DNA of 64,000 nt from Poecilobothrus nobilitatus. Taxonomy: Eukaryota; Arthropoda; Insecta; Diptera; Dolichopodidae. The notes under the pieces were generated by a model, which was given only the letters and a program-made list of their open reading frames with translations, ran no database searches and was not told the origin of the DNA. Made by a program: the position numbers and the translations under genes. Positions within the stretch are counted from its first letter, which is position 1, and the number at the start of each line of letters is the position of its first letter. The stretch lies in assembly GCA_947095535.1 (NCBI GenBank), contig OX352774.1:1426001-1490000 (forward strand), written 5' to 3'. Positions 1 through 10,400 of the stretch are shown here, piece by piece.

Positions 1-1035
1 TATCTTTATTACAGATACCCGAATTGCCACTCCAATTCATCGAATCCATCTCAGGAACATAAAGAAAACATGCCAGAACACCATTGTACTAAATTTAAAG
101 GTTTTACTTTTGTTGGTTTTGGAGATATGCTCGTTGCTCTTGTGCTCGTCCGGAAGTTTCCAAAATACGAACCCATGGTTCAAATTCTTTCAAATGTCAG
201 TTTCCAATTTTACAGAAAAGGAAACATAACACAACACCTTTGTACTAAAAATAAAAGTTCTATTTTTGTTGGTTGTGGAGATATACTCATTTGCTCTGGG
301 GCTCGTCCGGAAGCTTCCAAGATTTGAACCCATGGACCAAATCCTCACAAATTTCAGAAACATAAATCAAACATGAAGGAACACTATTCTGCCTAATTTA
401 AAGGTTATATCTTTGTTGGTGTTGGAGATAGTCTCATTTGCTCTGGTGCTCGTTCGGAAGCTTCCAAAACCCAAACCCATGGACCAAATCCTCTTAAATT
501 TCAGAGACATAAATCGAACGGGAAGAAACACCATTGTACAAAATTTAAAGGTTATATCTTTGTTGGTTTTGGAGATAGTCTTATTTGCTCTGGTGCTCGT
601 TCGGAAGCTTCCAAAACCCAAACCCATGGACCAAATCCTCTTAAATTTCAGAGACATAAATCGAACGGGAAGAAACACCATTGTACAAAATTTAAAGGTT
701 CTATCTTTGTTGGTTTTGGAGATAATCTCGTTTGCTCCGGAATCATTCGGAAGCTTCCAGAATCCGAACCCATGGACGAATTTTGTCCAGATTCGAACTT
801 AGCCTTCCTTTCGTAATTAGTAACCAACTATATAAATTTCATCAAGATAGCTTCATTAGTATTTGAGTTATCGTGTAAACGGACGGACGGACGGACGGAC
901 ATCGCTAAATCGACTCAGGAGGTGATCCTGATTCAGAATATATATACATGTCCATATCTAACTCGCTTCCTTTTGGTGGTTACAAACACCATAGCAAAGT
1001 TAATATACCCTATACTTCAGGTGTAGGGTATAACA
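1..1035 (-). repeat. GGAC-microsatellite repeat family, copy A (truncated by the window edge)
   Basis: Reverse-oriented copy of the repeat also seen at 31320-32350 and 57835-58610. 60-790 contains five imperfect direct repeats of about 147 bases, each with a CACCATTGTAC-like start and a GAACCCATGGACCAA-like end. 800-1035 is the unique head, with (GGAC)5 at about 880-900, ATATATATACATGTCC and the terminal GTAGGGTATAA. The architecture (inverted sub-terminal TATACCCTAC motifs, tetranucleotide microsatellite, tandem core) resembles non-autonomous Helentron/DINE-1 elements. That class is an inference. Open frames here are chance products of the tandem units. Confidence 0.65.
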
Positions 1036-1970
1036 ACCGTTGACACACGTAAAAATACATTACTGAAGCTTTAATTTTCATGTCTTGCCGAAGAAAAATT
1101 TATACAGGTGTCTAAAAAAGCTGATTTTCAACTTTTAATCTCTAATAGCTCCTAAACACGGCGTGGTACAAAATATGGCATAATTTTGATATTATTTTAC
1201 AGAGGTACGAACAGTTCTGATCTTATAGCGTTTTAGATTGTAAAACTACCACACAGACCCTGAGATATATACATCTGAAAATAGGGCTTTTTTGCAATTT
1301 TTGAGGCCTGTAACTCTGGAACCCTATACAACTAGAAAAAACCGTTTACACACATAAAAATATATTATCGGAGCTTTAATTTTTATGTCATACTGAAGCA
1401 AACTGTGTCTAGGTGCCTAAGTTAGATGTAATAATAAAAATAATAATATAAAATATTAAATTGAGCCCTAATAGCTCATAAATAAGGGGCGGTTTAAAAA
1501 AAATTTTCTTAAGAAACTTATACTAATTCTTAAAGTTCTTTCTTACCTCAAAATTTCAAGTCGCTATCTAAAACCGTGCCGGGGTTATGAAGGTACAAAA
1601 ATCATGCAATATTTGGTTTTCACATAACGGTAAATTTTAATATTAAATTTAAAACAATTGTATAATTTTGATATTGATTTACAAAGATAAAATTTCAAGT
1701 TAAGTAGAACTTGAGATATACGTATTTAAAAATAGGGCTTTTTCAAAGTTGGAGGGGCTGCAGCTCCATAATGGACTATATGAAAAAGTTGTTCTACAAC
1801 ATTCATTTTTTTATGAGACCTACCCTTGGTTAACATTTTTTTCCCTACCTTTAACGGTGTAGAAGTTTTGTAAAGAGACGGACGATATGAGTGAGAACTA
1901 ATAGGCACATTTTTCCAAAAGTTTTTTGCGAAAATGCTAAAAACAAATAACACTATATATTTTTAGATGG
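1036..1970 (+). repeat. Dispersed repeat family 2, copy 1
   Basis: Contains motifs shared with 50740-51660, such as GGAACCCTATA, CCGTTTACACAC followed by TAAAAATATATTA, and AAAATAGGGCTTTTT. It also ends with a segment about a point of GTTGTTC and AGAAGTTTTGTAA near an AGACGGAC motif. Further partial copies are at 19310-20130 (reverse) and 29190-29420. The motif block occurs twice within this copy. No coding potential or clear termini were seen. Class unknown. Confidence 0.5.
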
Positions 1971-2052
1971 TAATTATATATATTACGGGTACCTTAATTA
2001 CCCGTAATAAATTAAAATTAATTTGTTGGTGTGCGAGTATAATATATTAGCA

Positions 2053-4575
2053 CAGAGTGATTGTGCTGGAGAATTCGCTCTCGAAAATTCTCGAGATTTA
2101 CAAGAAAATTCGATTCCCGATTCTCGAGAACTTTAGTTCTTTATATTTCGGGATTCCCGATTTCTGAGCAAAATTATTAGTAAACTCGGGATTTGGAATT
2201 TAAAAAAAAGCAGTAAATTTATTTGTATTTCCCTTATTTTTCATTTTTATTGTTTTATTACCTAAAAAACTAAACAGAATAAAATAAGATGTACTAGTTA
2301 TTTTTCTATTCACTTATAGATGTCACTTATATAGAGTATCTTATGCGCAAACCTACGAAATAACCGAAATTAATTTTTCAATTGACTTATTAAATTCAGC
2401 AAAGTGGAGTAGCGTAGTGAGAAAAAAATGTAACTAATTCAGCGTATTAAATGTTAACGATGAGACATCTAGTAATATAAAAAAGAAGGTAAACTTGTAA
2501 GTTTTTAGCCATAGCATTGTTGTTGTCAAAATCGCGAATGCAAATTTTAAAATAGAATTAAAGTTGGCAGTTTTTCTATTCAAATTACAAAAGTATCATT
2601 GTATTATAAAAGGTACAAAATAAAACAAAATAAAAACAAGTAAAAGGTACAAAAACATATTTAACTGTTGCTAGTTTTTAAGTTTTAATTCAGTTTATAT
2701 ATATTTTTTACAAATTGTTAAGAGTAAAATGAGTGAAACCGATTATGAAGATGTTTGGAAATGCTACACAAAGAAATGGAGATGCAGCAGAATATAAATT
2801 TTGTAAAAAAAAAACTTGTTTCAAACGCATCATCAACATCAGGACTACATCGCCATTTAGTAAGTATGCATAAAATGCAACAGAAGTTTCCAGAGGCACA
2901 AAATCCACCAAATTTCTTAAAAAAAGTAAAAACTGTTGATGGATATTTTGTCACAGAGAAGAAAATTTTAGAAGAAATAATTGTAAAACTTGCAGCAAAA
3001 GATGGAATTCCTATTCTTACTATATGTAAAAGTGAATTTATTCGTCGAAGTCCTAAATTGCAAGGCTTTAACTTGCCACAACAATCATCTGATGTAATGA
3101 CTTTAGTTCATAAATATTACAACAATGTCAAAACTGAAATGATATCTAAAATTAACAGATTGAAATCCGAGAATAAAAAATTTAGCATTTCTTTAGAGTT
3201 TTAGACGAGTGGACGAGTTTTCGTAACCGCCGATATTTGAATATTCAAAACTACTACTATAATAATGAAACCGATAATTTAGGATTACAGCGAATCCACG
3301 AACAAGATAGCTGATAAAATTTTGAAACTAGTAGAACTAAAACTTATAGAGTTTGAACTTCATTTTAGTAAAGATATTGTTTCAACTACAACTGATGGTG
3401 CCAGTGTCATGAAAAAATTTGGTGGAATGTCTCCTGCAAATGTATATCTGAATGTGCTATAATCATGCTATTCATTTGGCTATAATGGTTAACGATTAAA
3501 CGATTAAAAAAATAACGATTAAAAAAATACGGAAAATCGTGCTATTATTCAAACGATCGCCAGTGCGCAACAGTATTTTGCAGAGCTATGTCAAAATTGT
3601 TGAAAAACAAGTTAAAAATGCTAATTTGTTGACGGCAGTTTTTATTCAAGACTTTATTAAAATTTCTTCAAGATCCTCAAATTTTAAAAAAAGTTGAAGA
3701 AAATGTTTTCTTCAAAAGCCCTTCAAAATATCATATATTAAATTTGCCAAAAAGTATAATGAATAGATTACATAATAATAGCAATTTGAATATTACTATT
3801 GCAACTACTTCACCGGATGTTATTGAGGTTGATAGTCCTGATCCGGAACATGAATTAAGTTTAGCTCAGCAATTGGAAGAATCAATTCGAGAAAGCTTGG
3901 CGCCTATCAAAACTATTGAGGATGATTTTCGCTCATTATTAAAGGAGCTAAATATTTATGAGGCATCAGGTAAAATTACTACAAATTTAGAAATGCGAAA
4001 AAATACACTATTTTGCATAAGGCCGACATCAACACAAAACGAGAGAAACTTCTCCATTTCTGGAAACGTGTCTAAACGCAGAACCCATTTATCTGATAAA
4101 TCAGTAGATTGTTTGTGTGTGTTGAAAAGTCATTTTAATAAAAGCTCTCAGTAACACTGTATTATAATACAAAACACTATAATTTTATGAATATAATTAA
4201 AGTTTAAATAATATAAAACAAACCAATATTTTCTATTTACATTTGCATGATTTATTTTGCCTCATTTAATTTTTTTTTGTTATAAACAGGTATTTTTTTA
4301 ACTAGGCAATTTTCTTTAAAATTTCGAGATTCTCCAGATTTGCTGAAAAGGAATCTTTAATCTCGAGAAATGAATTTATTGGAGATTCGAGAATTCCCGT
4401 TTCGTTTAAATTCGTTTAAAATTCGTTTTTTTTTATTCTGTGTTTTTTCTGCATGATAATTTTTAATTACTATCCACTTTTTACATTAAGTTTGCTTAAT
4501 TTAATTACAAAATATTTTTATAGTTTTTTTTTCATTTCTTCTTATTAGTATACATATTTAGTGTGGCTGACTCTG
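2053..4575 (+). mobile_element. hAT-family DNA transposon relic (approximate limits)
   Basis: The transposase pseudogene at 2729-4153 is flanked by sub-terminal sequences rich in the palindromic motif TTCTCGAGA (2065-2175 and 4310-4400), in opposite arrangement, as in hAT elements. The left end CAGAGTGATTGTG at 2053 and right end GACTCTG at 4575 both show the hAT-like CAGAG terminus. The match between the two ends is short, and the 8-base flanks (2045-2052 and 4576-4583) are not identical. The exact borders are therefore uncertain. Confidence 0.6.
2729..4153 (+). pseudogene. hAT transposase, BED-finger type, broken
   Basis: A likely original start at 2729 reads MSETDYEDVWK. A BED-type finger follows with SSTSGLHRHLVSMH, read only after frameshifts near 2765-2815, one in a run of A. 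The open part 2755-3204 carries this and a middle region. At 3180-3480 shifted frames give SISL-EW-like and STTTDGASVMKKFGG segments, typical of the hAT catalytic fold. 3744-4154 ends with the hATC dimerisation domain (RPTSTQNERNFSISGN then RRTHLSDKSVDCLCVLKSHF). Multiple stops and frameshifts mean it cannot encode an active enzyme. The family assignment is firm from the C-terminal signature. Confidence 0.82.
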
Positions 4576-4939
4576 GTACGATTCCGGATAGAAACATAAT
4601 ATAAATTATAAATTACAAATAATAACTTTTTTTTTTATTTACTGCATTATTTGGAAAAGTACAAATTATACATTATTCCGACATTGCAAAAACAAATACC
4701 TATGTACATATATAAAAATAAAATCTACCATAATTAACTCCGTCATTCTATGACAACAGTTAGTTACTAATAATAATTTAGTATGTCTCATTAACTTTAA
4801 TATGTACATTTTATTGTATATCATTTTAATTATTTACGTTTTGTGATTTTTATTTTATTCGTTTATTTTTTCTTTCTTGTTACTGACACCACAGTCATAA
4901 TTTCCGACGACCAGACCATTGTAGCGTCTTCCAAGCGAA

Positions 4940-6110
4940 AATTATGGCAATCTAAGAAGCCTTCATTCTGCTGAATAGAAGCGTTTTAACTGTAAAGCAA
5001 GTACGCATTCTGTCAAATAGTGAGGCGGCCTTAAAATCTCTGGAATCAACATATACAACCTCGAAGACTGTGATAAATTGCCGAAAACTTCTTAACGAGA
5101 TGGCCAGACAGTTTAGCATTCAGCTTTGCTGGATACCAGGTCATCGAGGTATTGCGAGAAATGAAAAAGCTGATGAACGTGCAAGAATTGGTACAACCTT
5201 ACAAGTCCTGCCGAACAAGGAAAGACTAGGGGTACCTCTATCCACAAATAGAACGTTACTTCGAAAGGAAATAAGGGATAAGGTAAATAACAAATGGTCA
5301 AATTTGACCTCGTGCAATATCACAAAATTGATATGGCCCAAAACCGATTTAAGACGATCCAATAATCTGCTTTTTCTTAAAAGGGCAGATATTGGAATGA
5401 CAATGGGTATAATTAGCGGTCACTGTCTAATAGGGAATCATGCCAGAAGACTTGGCTTATGCGGAAATGAGAATTGTAGAGCCTGCAAAGATGAAGAAGA
5501 GGACGAAACGATGGAGGAAGTAACAGGTAAAAATGTGAAGAGCATTCTTCGCTTTCCAAAAAGCGGAAATTGGTTTTAACGAGTGGGATAGAAAAGTTTC
5601 TATGTGGTATAACAATGGATCTAATGCGTTTAAGTGTGCCTTTTCGGCAGTCACCTTAATCTAACCTACTGACTCGTGTTACCATGTTTGAAGAATATGG
5701 TGTAATCTTGTGTTAGTTCAACTTGACGAATTTTTTACATTTACCTTTTGACTTGCTCAAGATATGTTAAAAAATAATTTCTATACTAATTAAATATGTT
5801 TCTTATTTAACTCAAACCTCATTACGCAAGTTTTTTATTGCATGTACATATTTGGTGTACTATATTTTCACACATGCTTTAAAACTGCTTATGTGAATTA
5901 ACAAACACTTAATGCTTGCTTTAAGCATCCCCACAATCCCTGCTATCCCATCCCTCCAAGTGAGTTATAATTCAAATTGTTAATTCTTCGTAATCAATTG
6001 TTGTTATACATATTTATAATTCGCTATTTAATATTTTTATTTTATTTTGTTACAACAATTTGTATGATGACCCTGTCTTATCTCCGACTATATAAAAAAA
6101 AAATAATAAT
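4940..6110 (+). mobile_element. Non-LTR retrotransposon 3' fragment: RNase H domain and 3' UTR
   Basis: 4995-5580 encodes the end of ORF2 of an I- or R1-like LINE: VRILSNSEAALKSLESTYTT, then (open frame from 5070) IQLCWIPGHRGIARNEKADE, the RNase H catalytic tail with GH and NEKAD. After it come MTMGIISGHCLIGNHARRLG and a Cys-rich C-terminus (CGNENCRACKDEEED). The reverse transcriptase and endonuclease are missing upstream, so this is 5'-truncated or otherwise broken. The frame is lost after 5579. 5580-6110 looks like 3' untranslated sequence ending near a run of A at 6093. Confidence 0.72.
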
Positions 6111-7082
6111 TACTAATATAATATTCACTGTTAGCAAATAATAACTAATATAATAGTCACTGTTAGCAAAATAGTATGAATGAATTTTAGTAATAATAAT
6201 AGACGGATTCAATGTTTCCTTAAAGTCCCACTCCCAATTCAATGTTTCCGTATTCATTTCCAATCCTTTCCTATCCCTACTCCCTAGCCAATATACTGCG
6301 TTCGCAGGTAAGGGTTTCATCCCATTATATTGGCTAAAGGGGGAGGTGGGTTTAGTCAGTAAGAATCTGACACTACCAAGGGGGAAATTCTTGGAAGATT
6401 CCCACCTCCCTTGGGAAAAAAAAAATAATAATAGTAACTGATTAAGGGATATTAATATTATTATTATTATTAATACAAAAACTATAACCTTAATGGAGGT
6501 GTGGTTTGTTGAACCAAAACGTTTTTTCTTGAAAAAAGATGTAAAAATAATTAATTTTTTCTATAAAAAAAAAACTACTTTTTAACGAATAAAAATGTTT
6601 TCTCATGGTCCTGGTTCGACAACATTTTTAAAGTGGTTAAATAGCCCCTCAAAATTTAATTTTACATTTTTTTTATGATATATCCATTTTTTTTATGATA
6701 TATCCTAAAGGTACATTGACCACATTTTATACTTGTCTGAAAGCTCACAAAATTTATTTTATAAAAATATGCTCCTTTTGGAGAAATTGCAAATAGTTTA
6801 TTTACAAAATGGAAAAAATTTATGGACCATGACAAAATATCTTTATTTATGTCCAAGCATGTATTAGGTACAAGAGCTAAAGTAAAGTAAAGCCAAATTT
6901 TTTTACCACGTTGTTTAAATTTGAAGCAATAAAAGCATTAAAAATGATTGTGAAGTACAAATGCTTTTGTTACTTTTTAAAATGGATTTTTTAAGCCAGC
7001 TATTTAAAATTAATATTATATTCAAAAATATCTCTATAACTCTTAATTGCAAATTATTTATAAACAAAAATTATTATTTTAC
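6111..7082. other. No gene seen (left part of the intron after kug exon 9)
   Basis: AT-rich sequence with simple repeats (AATAATAATAG-type near 6430-6470) and a GC-richer patch at 6200-6420 containing a short inverted pair around AGCCAATATACTGCG and ATATTGGCTAAAG. No further kug exon or RNA gene was recognised. Confidence 0.5.
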
Positions 7083-7403
7083 CTTCTGTTGGACGATAAA
7101 TTATTGTTTAACAAAGATTGATAAGAAATAATTTGTGTATTATATTTTCCGAACGACAATTTATTTTCTTTTGATGAATTCTTGTTAACTTGTTCATTAA
7201 GTGTCATCGATGAAGATGTTATAGATATTACAGATGGTGTTAATACTAAAGATGCTATTGGCGCAGCTTCAGATATTTCACCTCGATAAAGATTTTGTAA
7301 AAAATATGGTGCATTATCATTTTGATCAAGTATATGGATGATTGGAGAGCAAACTGCTGATACGGACGCCAGGTTTGTAGCACGAATTGTTAAGTTAAAA
7401 AAT
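7083..7403 (-). CDS. kug: kug coding exon 9 (last exon found in the window)
   Basis: 321 bases. It starts by completing AAA (Lys), then FFNLTIRATNLASVSAVCSP, the linker LDQNDNAPYF and the start of the next repeat (LQNLYRGEISEAAPIASLVL). About 55 Ser/Asn/Thr-rich residues follow, with little cadherin character (TSSSMTLNEQVNKNSSKENK, later LLNNNLSSNR). The acceptor is TTTTTTATAG and the donor AGAAG followed by GTAAAATA, phase 2. The start is secure from homology. The 3' end is less so, because the next exon is not in view to confirm the phase, although the frame runs into TAA right after the proposed donor. Confidence 0.78.
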
Positions 7404-10400
7404 CTATAAAAAACATAGAAAAAAATTATTATTTTTATATTATAATATATATAATTTTTTCATGAAAATATGACTATTTTTTAACAAAATCATACGATCA
7501 GAAAAGAAAAAAAGTTTGTTATATGAAATAAATTAAAAACTTGTAAAACTGGAATTATTTTTATTTTAATTTTTATTACTTACTTATTTTTTTCATAATC
7601 TAAAAAATCTTTTGTAGTAATTACACCAGTTGAAGGATTTATTTGAAACATGTCACCAAAATTACCTTCGACAATTTCATAAAACACTGATGAAGTAGAA
7701 CGCGCTTCAATTTGCATTACAAACATACCAATTGCTAAATTTTCATATATTTCTGCTGCTAACTGAGTCTTTATAAAACGTGGTGGATCATTATCAGCCA
7801 TTGTTACTACGATGTGTACTGGAATCTGAGATGACATAGATGGATTTCCACCATCGGTTGCTTTCACTTGTAACATATATTCTGGCATTGAATTAATATC
7901 CAAATCTTTGGCAACTGTTAAATGTCCTAACACTGAATCGATTTCAAAAACATTTCCAATGTTTCCACTTACTATAGAATAAGTAATTTTAGAATTTTTT
8001 CCTAGATCACGATCAATTGCTAATAATTGAATAATTTTCGTTCCAAAAGCTGCAGTTTCAAAAACTTTTCCTTGAATAATTTTACTGCTAAATTCTGGTG
8101 CATGATCATTATGATCATGCACGGTTATAATAATTTTTGCATAATTTCTTTTGGCTGGCGTTCCTTGATCTTTAGCAATTACAATTAAAATATGTTTAGA
8201 CATTAATTCACGATCTAAACGTTGAGTTACGATAACATTTCCTGTTATGCTATCAATTCGAAATAATGTTAAAGAAACTGGATTACGTGCAGCATGGAGG
8301 GTATAAAAAATTTTTTTATCTTCATCCATGTCTGTAGCATGTAATTGAAGAATTTCAGATTCTTCTTCAATGTTTTCCGATATATCAACTTTGTAAATTG
8401 ATTGAGTAAATTCAGGACGGTGATCATTGATATCGATAACATTAATATATAGTTGAGTTTTAATAACATGAACGCCATCAGTAACACTTATTGTCAAATT
8501 ATAATATTTTTGAACTTCCCAGTCTAATGACTTTGCTAGTAAGACGTTACCATTATCTCGACCAATATAAAATTCATTGCGAGAATCTCCTTCTTCAAAT
8601 GTTTAAAAAAAAATTTAAACATAAAAATTAAATAATTAATTTTAAATGCATAAATAATATATAAATATTATTAATAAGTAGATTAAATATTCTCAAAATA
8701 AAAACTAAAACTTTATTATGTTTTCTCTGTTTTTCTATAAGTATTTTATACAAAAATGTTAATATGATGAAAAATACTTGCCTATAATATCATACCACAA
8801 TTGTTCATTATCTTCATCTGTTGCTTGTATTAACGTAACCAAGAAACCAGGTCGATCACTTTCAGTAACTTCAACTTCATGTTCTAAAGACTTAACAATT
8901 GGAGCATGTTTCGATTTTTCTGGTATTGGGACGACGACAACATTAACACGAGTCGTATGTGATCGTTTTGGTTGCCCATTATCTTCAGCTTTAACTGCCA
9001 AATCATATTCTGTATCAGCTTCGAATGGTTTCGCTGTATATATAACCCCTGTATTTGATTGAATCCGAAATTTTGTTTTGCCTTTACCAGATTTAATTGC
9101 GTATGTAACTCGTCCATTTTCGCCAGAATCATTATCAATGGCAAGTACCTAATTATAAAAACTCTTTTACAATACACATATTTTTTATTGAAAAAAATAT
9201 TATTTTGTGATTAAGTTTTATGTTTTATTTTTTTTATTTAAAATGCCTATTAAAATAAATAGTGAAATTCTTGACTGTCTTAGGATAAAAAATATTGTAA
9301 AAATGGTGTTTCACTCAATAACTTATAAAATCAACTATTTAACTCAATAATAATATAAAGCAAATAATAAATATTTAAAAACTTGTATATATTTTGGCCT
9401 TGTATAAATTTAAAATTTTTCTTTTAATATTAGTTGCGTAGTTTTTGCAAATATAAGCAAATTAAACTAAAAAAAAACTTTAGGTCCCATTATCTCAAGA
9501 ACCGATGGAAATAGACTCCCAAAAACAATAAGGAATCTACAAACTGATTCAAGAATATGTTGTGCTAATTCCATGACTCTTATTTTTTAAGTTATCGTAC
9601 CGACTGACTGTCCGACGGATGAAGAAAACTTAACCGACTAATTTTTCGATTCTGATCGGATTCATATACTTGAGTCTATATCTATCGAGCTTATTTAATG
9701 TGTTACAAACGAAAGAGCAGCAATTTTAATATACACGGGACTATTGTACGAGTATAAAAACTCAAGTAAAATTTGAATAGAAAAACAACAAAAATATAAA
9801 TTAATAAATTATATTAACAATCGGAATCGAGCGGAATAAACTCCCAAAAACAATAGGCAATCTATAAATTGATTCAAGAATATGTTGTGTTATTTTCATG
9901 ACTCTTGATGTCTTATTTTTTGAGTTATCGTTCTGACGGGCGGAAAAACTTAATCAACTAATTTTTAAATTCTCATCGGATTCATACACTTTAGTCTATG
10001 TCTATCGGGGTTATTTCGATGTTCGATGTTACTAACAGGGCAGTGATTTTAATACACCCACGACTATTATACGGATATAAAAATTCTAGTAAAATTCGCA
10101 TAGAATAACAATATATAATAAAATAAAAAAATATATATTTAATCTATTCATTATCTATTCATTTTATAAGAAGAAAGAATGAAATAAAAGAAAAGCTCGT
10201 AATCATATAACGGATAACGATGTTTTCTGGTAGAATTTAAACCATAACTTTGACGATGTTTTCTGGGAAAATGTAAACCATACCTTTTTTAACTATAACA
10301 AATTTTCAATTTCTGGTTTTTTGAATTCTAGCAACCATATTTTAACTTTATTTAAAAATTTGTTTTGATTTCTTATCTTTTTTAATTGTACGCCAGTTTA

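Noticed and set aside
413..802. Open frames on both strands in 70-802 with repeated peptide LVLVRKLPKPKPMDQILLNF
   Set aside because: They follow the 147-base tandem DNA repeat, occur on both strands and differ in frame between family copies. There is no sign of selection on a protein.
1726..1953. 75-codon minus-strand open frame
   Set aside because: Lies inside dispersed repeat family 2 and is not preserved in the other copies.
2045..4583. 8-base target duplication around the hAT relic
   Set aside because: The flanks TATTAGCA and GTACGATT do not match, so either the borders are wrong or the duplication has decayed.
1..7082. Further kug exons to the left of exon 9
   Set aside because: No cadherin motif with matching phase was found on the minus strand; the region is occupied by hAT and LINE relics. 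A very short exon could still be missed.
8776..8777. GT donor four bases beyond the GC donor of exon 7
   Set aside because: It would leave phase 2 and put exon 8 out of frame with either AG of its acceptor; the GC donor fits exactly.
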